DNA from: an uncultured Dyadobacter sp.
GTDB lineage: Bacteria; Bacteroidota; Bacteroidia; Cytophagales; Spirosomataceae
Direction of reading: 5' to 3'
NCBI RefSeq assembly: GCF_946482605.1
Contig: NZ_CAMLSE010000014.1
Span: 62,001 to 126,000 of the forward strand
Length of the DNA stretch: 64,000 bases
The notes under the pieces: model-generated
What the model saw: only the letters and a program-made list of their open reading frames with translations
Told to the model about the DNA's origin: nothing
The model's database searches: none
Made by a program: the position numbers and the translations under genes
Shown: positions 54,485 through 62,266 of the stretch, one piece after another
How positions within the stretch are numbered: position 1 is the stretch's first letter
How the letters are laid out: every line of letters starts with the position of its first letter

Positions 54485-55495
54485 CTAGTCAGGTCGGCTC
54501 CGGATCGTCACCCGGTTGGCCTGGTGTGTAATGGTGATGGGCAAAACAGTTTCCAATGCGTTGAGCAGGTCTTCCATGCTGTCGGTCGGGACGATACCAT
54601 TCACGACCTGCTTCCTGAGTGAGTCGGTTTCAATGGTAACGGTCACGCCATACGTATCCCGGATCAGCGTCGCGATTTCGCCGAGGGGTGTGTCATTGAG
54701 CGTCCAGCGGTTGTTCTTCCAGGAATAGACCGGCGCGGCGTCATGCAGGTGCCGCATCGACAGTTTCTGTTTGTTTCTTGAAAAATCGACAAGATCTCCG
54801 GGCTTCATCCGGATCTCCTTCCGGTCCTCGCCATTCAGATGCAGATGTATCAGTCCTTCGCTCAGCACGACCCGCGTTTGTTCTTTGCGGGTATTGACGT
54901 TGAATTGCGTTCCGCGGACTTCCACGCTGAGGTCATGCGTGTGCACGATGAATTTCACCGCTTTCCCTTCCCTTTTCAGCTTGCTGACGCTGAAAAAAGC
55001 TTCGCCGCTCAGCCACACCTCGCGTTCGGTGCGACGTCCCCAGCGGTCGGCCACCCGCAGACTCGAATTTGCATTGAGCGTCACGAGCGAGCCATCCGGC
55101 AGCAACACGCGCCGCGATTCGCCAAAAGAGGTGTGGTAGGTATGGTTCCGGTTTTGCTGTCCGACATAAAATGCAAATGCGACCAGCAGAAGCGTCACCG
55201 CCGCCGCAATTTTCATCCATACCACCCGGTCCCGTAAAACGAAGCGCTTTGGGCTCCTGCCTGCTTCAATCCCTTCCCAAATGCGGTCCACCGTCGCCGG
55301 CGAAGGTTTAATGTCGTCTCCCAGCGACGCCAGCAGCACCATTTGCCGGGCCAGTTCTATGTCCCGCGCTTTGGCGGGATAGTCCCGGAGGAAGTCCAGC
55401 CAGAACAGCTCTGTCTCCGGGGTCGGGTGCAAGACCCAGCTGCAAAAAAATGCATCCGTCGCAAAGTCCTCCGGTTCAAATGACAAATAATTCAT
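54485..55495 (-). CDS. FecR-family anti-sigma factor
   Basis: The 336-residue product has a cytoplasmic N-terminal part, one membrane helix at about residues 95-112 (KIAAAVTLLLVAFAFYVGQ), a periplasmic FecR domain (RVLLPDGSLVTLNANSSLRV, VWLSGEAFFSVSKL, VEVRGTQFNVNTRKEQTRVV) and a C-terminal DUF4974-type domain (LNDTPLGEIATLIRDTYGVT). Its start is 172 bp from the sigma gene stop, an unusually wide gap that holds two palindromes. It should relay a signal from the STN domain of the SusC encoded next. Confidence 0.93.
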   Translation of the reverse strand: MNYLSFEPEDFATDAFFCSWVLHPTPETELFWLDFLRDYPAKARDIELARQMVLLASLGDDIKPSPATVDRIWEGIEAGRSPKRFVLRDRVVWMKIAAAVTLLLVAFAFYVGQQNRNHTYHTSFGESRRVLLPDGSLVTLNANSSLRVADRWGRRTEREVWLSGEAFFSVSKLKREGKAVKFIVHTHDLSVEVRGTQFNVNTRKEQTRVVLSEGLIHLHLNGEDRKEIRMKPGDLVDFSRNKQKLSMRHLHDAAPVYSWKNNRWTLNDTPLGEIATLIRDTYGVTVTIETDSLRKQVVNGIVPTDSMEDLLNALETVLPITITHQANRVTIRSRPD

Positions 55496-55596
55496 GGAAA
55501 AATCTGGTTTCGTCCTCAGAAAAACAAATGGCGGAAAGGCGGGCAGATTACCCCCGGGAATGGGTTTTTTTTAAAAAAAAATTTAGAGGCACCTTC

Positions 55597-55650
55597 CCAT
55601 CATTTAAAAATGACGGAAATAGATCTATGACCGTCGTTTTTAAACGACGG
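55597..55650. promoter_or_regulatory. Twin 20-bp palindromes between the sigma and fecR genes
   Basis: CCATCATTTAAAAATGACGG (55597-55616) and CCGTCGTTTTTAAACGACGG (55631-55650) are each near-perfect inverted repeats. The first, read in reverse complement, differs from the second at only four bases. They lie 14 bp apart in the gap between the sigma gene and fecR. On the minus strand a run of nine T's lies about 13 nt after the second element, so they could act as a partial terminator or as a paired operator. Confidence 0.55.
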
Positions 55651-55666
55651 AAACAAGCGAGCAGGG

Positions 55667-56263
55667 TTAGCGAAAAATCAGGAAAATCAATGCAGTCAAA
55701 ATAATTTCAGAATAACCAGACAACAGTTCCCGCAACCCTTTCATGGATTTTTGAAGCGTGTTGTGCACCGATTGCAGGGAGATATTCATGATGTCGGCGA
55801 TCTGCTGATGGTTGAACTCGTGGTAGTAGCGCAGGTTTACCACCTCCTGCTGCCTCGCAGGCAATTGCGTGAGCGCGCGTCCCAGCATGCGCGACCGGCC
55901 CAGCTCACTTTCGGTGTCGATCAGTTCGCTTTCGGCCGAGACGGAAAAAAACCGGCGCTCAAAGGCGTCCACCTTTTCAGCTTCCACCCCGGCACCGGCT
56001 ACGTTTCGGTTTAACGGATGCTGCGTGATTTTACGGCGCAGGATCCGGAAAAGGTAATATTTGATGCTATCGGTATCTGACAGCCTTTTGCGGCTGTTCC
56101 AGAGCTCGATGAACATGTCCTGTATCGAGTCCTCTACCAGTTGTGTATCGGCAGTCAGTTTATGGCCATACCGGTACAGGATCTCGATATAGGATTTGTA
56201 AAGCATTGAAAAGGCCGTTTCATCCCCGCTTCGGAAACTGCTCCACAAGTCTGAATCATTCAT
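55667..56263 (-). CDS. ECF sigma factor, FecI-like
   Basis: The 198-residue product has region 2 (ETAFSMLYKSYIEILYRYGH, VEDSIQDMFIELWNSRKRL) and region 4 (LTQLPARQQEVVNLRYYHEF, HQQIADIMNISLQSVHNTLQ). The C-terminus is strongly hydrophobic (SEIILTALIFLIFR), as if it could touch the membrane. ATG 56263 (MNDSDLWSSF) is preferred over the frame start at 56302, which would overlap the -7 element. It should serve the fecR/susC/susD genes downstream. Confidence 0.93.
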   Translation of the reverse strand: MNDSDLWSSFRSGDETAFSMLYKSYIEILYRYGHKLTADTQLVEDSIQDMFIELWNSRKRLSDTDSIKYYLFRILRRKITQHPLNRNVAGAGVEAEKVDAFERRFFSVSAESELIDTESELGRSRMLGRALTQLPARQQEVVNLRYYHEFNHQQIADIMNISLQSVHNTLQKSMKGLRELLSGYSEIILTALIFLIFR

Positions 56264-56299
56264 AGGAAATGGCGCCGGAAAAAGGGTAAATATGTCCGG

Positions 56300-56307
56300 C
56301 AAACCTA
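56300..56307 (-). promoter_or_regulatory. -7 promoter element of the sigma gene
   Basis: The minus strand reads TAGGTTTG, an exact TAnnTTTG match, 36 bp before the chosen ATG. The region further upstream (to 56400) is AT-rich, but no TTG stands at the standard distance. This supports an independent transcript for the sigma/FecR/SusCD unit. Confidence 0.5.
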
Positions 56308-56417
56308 TATTCCAGCCATTAAGAAAAGCTTAACAAACCATTAACAAGCCACATTTTTTATTGGTTTTTAAAACAATTTCAATAAAAAATAGAGCATTGC
56401 CACTGATTCACTGATTA

Positions 56418-57782
56418 TCAAGGCTTTAAAAGGGTACCATCGCGCTTGCGCACCGTCCACCGCGACTTCGTTCCGATCGGGTATTTGGCCGCTTCCTTCT
56501 CATTGATATCGATACCCAGTCCCGGCGTTTCGTTCACATAATAATACCCGTTCTTGATCGTCGGGCAGCCAGGGAACACCTCCTGGACCTTTTCACTGAA
56601 ACGCTGCGATTCCTGGATGCCGAAATTCCAGACCGCAATGTCGATGTTGTTGTTCGCCGCGTGGCCCACCGGCGAGGTGTCGCCCGGGCCGTGCCAGGCC
56701 GTTCTGACGTTGAACCACTCGCCGAGACGCGCCACTTTCATCGCCGGCGTAATGCCGCCGATCTGCGAAATATGGCACCGGATGTAATCGAAAAGCTGAT
56801 TAGCCATCGGGTCGCGGAATTCGTTGATGTTGTTGAAAAGCTCTCCCATGGCGATCGGCACCGTGGTACTTTGCCGCAGTTGCTTGAACCAGCCCATGTT
56901 TTCAGGAGAGAAAGGATCCTCGATGAAGTAGGGGCGGTATTCTTCCAGTCCTTTAATCATATGGATGGCGTCCATCGGCTCTACAAGCTCGTGCATATCG
57001 TGCAGCAGCTCAATGTCTTCCCCACACCTTTTCCGTACCATCTCAAACATTTTGGGTACGCGTTTCAGATAGGTACGCTGGTCACTGAAATCGTCGGAAG
57101 AACGGCCAAAACCGGCCGTTTTGAAATCGGGTTTCACTTCGTCCATTGCCCCCACCCCGCCGTAGCCGCCCTGCTGGATACGGATATGCCGGAAACCTTC
57201 GGACATATATTGCTGCACCTTGTCGGCAATGGCCTCGGGCGTGGGACCGCTCGCATGCGTGTAAGTGTCCACCGCGATGCGCGCCTTTCCGCCCAGGAGC
57301 TGGTGTACGGGCATTTTGGCACGCTTGCCTTTGATATCCCAAAGCGCCTGGTCTAACCCCGACAATGCATTGTTCAGCACCGGCCCGTTGCGCCAGTAGG
57401 AGCTCACATAGGCCGATTGCCACATGTCTTCGATGTTGTCAACGTCCTTGCCGACACAGAATTCGTTGAGGTAAATATTCACCGCGGGGATCACCACCAT
57501 GGCACGCTGCGTGAAGGTAGCGCAGCCCAGCCCGTAAAGACCCGGCTCGGAGGTTTCGACCTTCACGATTACCAGGTTGGAGCCGCCGGGCGCTGTCGTA
57601 ATGGCACGCACATTGGTGATGGTAACCGGCGCAGCACCTTTCGCATACTGGGGCGTTTCGTAGCGTTCGGCACGCGCTTTCGGGCTGTCGAACAGGGATA
57701 GCAGTCCTGCTGCGGAACCTGCTGCCAGCATCTTCATCGCATGGCGGCGGCTGTTTTCCGGGGAATTTTCGTTCTTCGTCAT
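56418..57782 (-). CDS. Tat-exported mandelate-racemase-superfamily sugar acid dehydratase (mannonate dehydratase-like)
   Basis: The 454-residue enzyme has a twin-arginine signal: Arg12-Arg13 in NSRRHAMKMLA, a hydrophobic stretch GSAAGLLSLF and a KARA cleavage region. The rest is an enolase-superfamily protein of the ManD (mannonate/gluconate dehydratase) type. Metal ligands are Asp262 in LLHDMHEL, Glu288 in FIEDPFSPEN and Glu314 in AMGELFNNI. The catalytic candidates Tyr174/His176 (DTYTHASG) and His264 are in place, as is the WHGPGDTSPVGHAAN loop. It would convert an aldonate to a 2-keto-3-deoxy acid, outside the cytoplasm. ATG 57782 is 17 bp after the PQQ dehydrogenase stop. Substrate is uncertain. 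Confidence 0.88.
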   Translation of the reverse strand: MTKNENSPENSRRHAMKMLAAGSAAGLLSLFDSPKARAERYETPQYAKGAAPVTITNVRAITTAPGGSNLVIVKVETSEPGLYGLGCATFTQRAMVVIPAVNIYLNEFCVGKDVDNIEDMWQSAYVSSYWRNGPVLNNALSGLDQALWDIKGKRAKMPVHQLLGGKARIAVDTYTHASGPTPEAIADKVQQYMSEGFRHIRIQQGGYGGVGAMDEVKPDFKTAGFGRSSDDFSDQRTYLKRVPKMFEMVRKRCGEDIELLHDMHELVEPMDAIHMIKGLEEYRPYFIEDPFSPENMGWFKQLRQSTTVPIAMGELFNNINEFRDPMANQLFDYIRCHISQIGGITPAMKVARLGEWFNVRTAWHGPGDTSPVGHAANNNIDIAVWNFGIQESQRFSEKVQEVFPGCPTIKNGYYYVNETPGLGIDINEKEAAKYPIGTKSRWTVRKRDGTLLKP

Positions 57783-57799
57783 ATGTACAGGTTTAGTAT

Positions 57800-60001
57800 T
57801 TATTTTAATGCAAATGCGATGTAATTCCCTCCTATCTTCTGCCCACGGCCACCGCCGGCGGCGATCACTACGTACTGTTTGCCGTTGATCTGGTAGGAGA
57901 TCGGTGTGGCAAAACCTCCTGCCGGCAACTGATATTCCCAAACCGTCCTGCCCGTCTTCCGGTCGAATGCACGGATCTTTTCGTCTTTGGTCCCGGCGAT
58001 GAAGACGAGCCCGCCTGCCGTCACCAATGGCCCTCCGTAACTATCGGTACCGGTGATGGGAATGCCCTTTTTGGTCAGTTCGGGGTATTCGCCTAACGGT
58101 ACGCGCCAGAGGTATTCGCCGGTGTTGAGATCAATGGCGTTTAATGTGCCCCAGGGTGGTTTGATCCCCGGATAGCCGTTCTGATCGGTGAACCGCTGCC
58201 AGGATTTGCTCACATAGGCAGGTTTGTAAGGAAATCCGCTTTTAGAAACGGGCTTTTTCTGGTCCGCCAGTTTTACAGGCGCTTTACTTTCCGATTCTTT
58301 GTTCAAAAGAAAAGCAATGAGCGCGTCGTGCTCTTTGTCCGACAAATGCCCAAACGAAGGCATTCTTCCGCTGCCCGTTTTCAGAATGCTCTTAATGGCC
58401 GCCGCATTCAGTTTTTTACCAATATCGAGCAATGGGGGTAGTTCGGGGCCGCTGCCTTTGCGGTCCTGACCGTGACATGCAGCGCAATTGGCAATGTAAA
58501 GGGCATTGCCGAGCGAACGGGGCGCTTCGTTTTTCTTCTGACTGGCGTCCGTCATGATCAGCTCCCAGGGTTCTTCATTCACATTCTGATAAAAAACACC
58601 TTCCGGATCTACCGCATTACCGCCCCATTCGGCACCTCCGCTATACCCGAAAAGCAAGGTACCGGTGGTGTTTGGAGGTGTGAACTTATGATTGGTTTTA
58701 AGTTTTTCGTAATGCTCCTTCACATAGGCGTGTGCCTCGGGCGAGATGTCCGTGATGTCGGCAGCAGTATAAACCTGCCGTGAAAGCGGTGCGGGTTTTA
58801 AAGGGAATTTCTGGGTAGGATACGGATGTTCGCCTGGGAGGCCATTTACAGGCACCTTTCGCTCCTCCACCGGAAAAACCGACTTGCCGCTGTCGCGGTC
58901 GAGCACGTACACGAGGCCGTCTTTCGTGGATTGGACTACCACATCGGTTTTCTTTCCGTTGTGCATGATGGTCGTCAGGTTAGGCGGACTTGGGTGGTCG
59001 CGATCCCAGAGGTCATGATGGATCGTCTGATAATGCCATTTTCGCTTCCCGGTGCGGGCGTCGAGCGCCATAATGCAGTTGGCGAAAAGGTTGCTCCCTG
59101 CCCGGTCGCCACCATAGAAATCGGATGCCGGCGAACCGGTACCAAAGTAGACCACGCCCCGGGCTTCGTCGAGGGTCATCCCACTCCAGTTGTTGGTCGC
59201 ACCAATCTTTTTGTAGGCATCCTTCGGCCAGGTATCATAACCAAACTCGCCGGGCTGCGGGATCGTATGGAAAACCCATTGGAGATTCCCCGTCACGACA
59301 TCGAACGCCCGGACATGCCCCGGCGCGGCGTCGCCCGATTCGGATACCGCGGAGCCGAGTATAAAAGTGTTTTTATATACAATCCCCGGACTCGTCGCAT
59401 TCACCGACAATTTACTGACGTCATGGTCCATGTTGGTTTGCAAACCGGCATGAATGTCGACGCGCCCGTCTTGGCCGAAACTCTTCACGATTTCGCCCGT
59501 CACCGCATTCACAGCATATAGACTGGAACCTACCGTGTACAATATACGCTTATCGCTCCCATCCTCCCAGTACACCACACCCCGGTTGGAATTGAGGCGA
59601 TCGTCCTTAGAAGGTTCGAATTTCCAGATTTGCTCGCCGGTGCCCGCTTTCAATGCAAAAAGCTTCAGTTCCGGTGTGGTACCGTACAAAATGCCGTTCA
59701 CGACAATGGGCTGGCACTGGATCGCACGATTGCGCTGACGGCCGGGATTGGCCGGGTCGGGCTTTTCGGACGCGTCGTACATCCACGCCACTTCCAGGTC
59801 CTTCACATTGTCGAGATTGATCTGATCCAATGCCGAATACCGGTTACCGGATTTATTCCCGCCATAGTTGGGCCAGTCGGTATCCGGCCCGCTTTGTTCG
59901 CCGGCAAGCCCGAGCATCACCGCTACGCACAGCGCGCCCACAGACAGGCCTATGCTCCTTTTCAGGAGCACCGACCGCAAAAACTGCTCGCTTTTCATCA
60001 A
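57800..60001 (-). CDS. PQQ-dependent dehydrogenase with inserted cytochrome c domain
   Basis: This 733-residue periplasmic enzyme resembles quinoprotein glucose or alcohol dehydrogenases. A signal or anchor helix (IGLSVGALCVAVMLGLAG) is followed by propeller repeats, with DWPNYGGNKSGNRYSALDQI, GVVYFGTGSPASDFYGGDR, WHYQTIHHDLWDRDHPSPP and repeated W-docking motifs. A c-type cytochrome domain with CAACH at residues 506-510 is inserted before the last blades. The propeller then resumes at WGTLNAIDLNTGEYLWRVPL. The electrons from sugar oxidation would pass to the attached haem. It starts 20 bp after the CxxCH lipoprotein gene. Substrate cannot be told from the sequence. Confidence 0.92.
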   Translation of the reverse strand: MMKSEQFLRSVLLKRSIGLSVGALCVAVMLGLAGEQSGPDTDWPNYGGNKSGNRYSALDQINLDNVKDLEVAWMYDASEKPDPANPGRQRNRAIQCQPIVVNGILYGTTPELKLFALKAGTGEQIWKFEPSKDDRLNSNRGVVYWEDGSDKRILYTVGSSLYAVNAVTGEIVKSFGQDGRVDIHAGLQTNMDHDVSKLSVNATSPGIVYKNTFILGSAVSESGDAAPGHVRAFDVVTGNLQWVFHTIPQPGEFGYDTWPKDAYKKIGATNNWSGMTLDEARGVVYFGTGSPASDFYGGDRAGSNLFANCIMALDARTGKRKWHYQTIHHDLWDRDHPSPPNLTTIMHNGKKTDVVVQSTKDGLVYVLDRDSGKSVFPVEERKVPVNGLPGEHPYPTQKFPLKPAPLSRQVYTAADITDISPEAHAYVKEHYEKLKTNHKFTPPNTTGTLLFGYSGGAEWGGNAVDPEGVFYQNVNEEPWELIMTDASQKKNEAPRSLGNALYIANCAACHGQDRKGSGPELPPLLDIGKKLNAAAIKSILKTGSGRMPSFGHLSDKEHDALIAFLLNKESESKAPVKLADQKKPVSKSGFPYKPAYVSKSWQRFTDQNGYPGIKPPWGTLNAIDLNTGEYLWRVPLGEYPELTKKGIPITGTDSYGGPLVTAGGLVFIAGTKDEKIRAFDRKTGRTVWEYQLPAGGFATPISYQINGKQYVVIAAGGGRGQKIGGNYIAFALK

Positions 60002-60021
60002 TGTATCGTTTCGGTTTTAAG

Positions 60022-62247
60022 TTATTGGATCGACAATTCGTCCAATGTAAATGCCTTGTCCTGCGAGGCCGTTTGTTGCCGGATGGCTTTCACGTCTGCG
60101 GGACGCACAGGCGGCGAATTCGTAAATTCGTGCCGTACATAGCTCAGTACAGATGCAATCCATTGGTCGTCATTGTCTTTCATCGATGGCATTTCGGTTG
60201 GATAAGTGTTGCCATCGATCGGTCCGGAGAGGCCGTGCAGCAAAATGCGGACGGCAGCATTGGTATTGTTCCGGTTTAAGCGCCGCGAGCCGGTCAGCTG
60301 AGGCGCTGTTTTGCTTGCAAGCCCTTTTCCGTCTGCACCGTGGCAGGTTGCGCACAGCGATTTATAGATCAGCGACCCATTCATGACCAGTTCGCGGTCG
60401 GGCGCATCGAGGCGTCCGAGTCGCATGCCGAACTTTTTGGCATCCTCATTTTTATCAATACTTCTGGGCGCGCGTGCAATCACCTCCGTAGTAGGAGATG
60501 CAGCAACGATTTGCCCGGCCAATGCCTTTGCTTCATTAGATGGGCTGAATGCCAGTGAAAATACGAGCTGCATGCGTACATCCGGCGAAGGATCGGTTTT
60601 CAATGCGGCCAGGACGGCAACCAGGCTGTTGTCGTTTTTGAGATAAGGCTCGGTCATCCGTACGGCTGCCTTGCGGACTTCTGCGTCATTGTCTTTCAAT
60701 GCGATCTGAATCACTTCCTTGCTTAGGCCTCCCAGTCCTTCCAATGTCCACAATGCGTGTAACCGCGCCAGGGCCGAAGCGGCACCTTCATTCTGCTGAC
60801 CGGCGGCAATGGCTTTCAATACCGGCACAACGGATTGATCGTTGCGCACGATCAACTCTTTCTGTGCATTATCGCGCCACCAGCCGTTGGGATGGCCCAG
60901 GTAAGTAACCAGTTTCCTGGAAGGCTCATCAAGCATTTTGGGTCCTGCGCCGCGTTCCATACCGTCGTACACCAGACGGTAGATCCGTCCATGCTGGATG
61001 TTTTTATCCAGTCCCAGCCGCTGAATTTGAGGACGCAGGTAGCTTTTCGGCCCCGTCCAGTTCCCTTCCTGGATGATTCCGCGGTGCATGTCCACGATGT
61101 AAAGGCAGCCGTCTGGCCCGGTGTACATATTCACCGCGCGGAAGTTCATGTCTGTCGAAGCAATGAATTCCGATTTATCGTAAGCATTTTCAAGGGTAAT
61201 CTTGCCGTTTTTATTGATCACTTTGGCCCGACGGATCAATCGTCCGACCGGTTCGCTGATCAGCAGATCGCCTTGCAGGTCGGCGGGGAGTTTGTCCCCC
61301 CGGAAGATCACCTGACCGCAACTGGCCGTGAAGTGGTTCAGGGTGGTGTCGGAGCGCAGTCTTTTCAGCCCGCCTTCTACATCCGGCGTTTTGATAATGG
61401 GCCATACTTCATTGAATTCTTCCTTGTACTGATCGCTGAACTCCATCCTTCCGTACGCCGGGTTGAGCTGAAAGCCCAAAGCAGGAGTTTCGCCACCGGC
61501 CGACGAGAAGTACAGCCGTCCGTAGTTGTCGTGCGTCAGCCCCCATTGGCCGTTAGATCCGCTGGGAAGAGAATCAGGTTTCAAAATACCGCCGGTGTAG
61601 CGGAACCTAACCGGGTCCACAGCCATGTAAATCCAGTTATCGACATTCCAGTTCAGGCCTGAGCGCTGATGTTCGAGGTTACCGGGCGACTTTTTGCCTG
61701 GTGTATAAACAGGTCTTTTTTCATCTGCCATCCCGTCTTTGTTGGTGTCCTTGTAAGCATACATGTCGTAGGTATCGGTTTCGTTGACGAGCAACTCATG
61801 CCCTACGCACAGCAGCATTCTGGGTAAAAGCATCTTGTCGATAAAAACGGAGCTTTTGTCCATTTTACCATCGTTGTCCGTGTCTTCCAGCAACATCACC
61901 CGGCTTGTTTGCGCGTGTTCGTCCGTGCCTTCCACATCCTGCATATAGGTATTAAGCTCGGCCACATACATGCGTGCGTTCCCGTCCCACGCAACCGCGA
62001 CGGGCTCATGGATCATCGGTTCGCTGGCCACGAGTTCGAGATGGTAGCCTTTGGGTAATTTAAAGGTTTTAATGCTTTGCTCAGGTGAGAGATACGCGGG
62101 AGACGGGTTTTCGGTGAATGCGGGGATCGCGGCTACCGATTCGTCGGTTGTGCGCAGCGTACCGGTTTTGGAAGCATTCTGACGCGAGACCTGGCAGGTC
62201 ACAAGCGTCGCCGCCAGAACGCCGGCTATCCAGATTTTTTTGTTCAT
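60022..62247 (-). CDS. Beta-propeller / HEAT-repeat / cytochrome c protein (PVC-type haem-binding CxxCH family)
   Basis: The 741-residue exported protein has an N-terminal signal (IAGVLAATLVTCQ; a Cys17-18 lipobox is possible). A six-blade propeller like that of soluble glucose/sorbosone dehydrogenases covers about 60-460 (GYHLELVASEPMIHEPVAVA, GNARMYVAELNTYMQDVEG, GPDGCLYIVDMHRGI). HEAT-like repeats follow (about 465-600). A C-terminal c-type cytochrome has CATCH at 632-636 and a distal Met candidate in YPTEMPSM. Members occur near sugar oxidation and glycan genes, but none that I know has a proven reaction. It lies 19 bp from GH95 and 20 bp from the PQQ dehydrogenase gene. Confidence 0.88.
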   Translation of the reverse strand: MNKKIWIAGVLAATLVTCQVSRQNASKTGTLRTTDESVAAIPAFTENPSPAYLSPEQSIKTFKLPKGYHLELVASEPMIHEPVAVAWDGNARMYVAELNTYMQDVEGTDEHAQTSRVMLLEDTDNDGKMDKSSVFIDKMLLPRMLLCVGHELLVNETDTYDMYAYKDTNKDGMADEKRPVYTPGKKSPGNLEHQRSGLNWNVDNWIYMAVDPVRFRYTGGILKPDSLPSGSNGQWGLTHDNYGRLYFSSAGGETPALGFQLNPAYGRMEFSDQYKEEFNEVWPIIKTPDVEGGLKRLRSDTTLNHFTASCGQVIFRGDKLPADLQGDLLISEPVGRLIRRAKVINKNGKITLENAYDKSEFIASTDMNFRAVNMYTGPDGCLYIVDMHRGIIQEGNWTGPKSYLRPQIQRLGLDKNIQHGRIYRLVYDGMERGAGPKMLDEPSRKLVTYLGHPNGWWRDNAQKELIVRNDQSVVPVLKAIAAGQQNEGAASALARLHALWTLEGLGGLSKEVIQIALKDNDAEVRKAAVRMTEPYLKNDNSLVAVLAALKTDPSPDVRMQLVFSLAFSPSNEAKALAGQIVAASPTTEVIARAPRSIDKNEDAKKFGMRLGRLDAPDRELVMNGSLIYKSLCATCHGADGKGLASKTAPQLTGSRRLNRNNTNAAVRILLHGLSGPIDGNTYPTEMPSMKDNDDQWIASVLSYVRHEFTNSPPVRPADVKAIRQQTASQDKAFTLDELSIQ

Positions 62248-62266
62248 GGGTTTAGAAGATAAAGGG

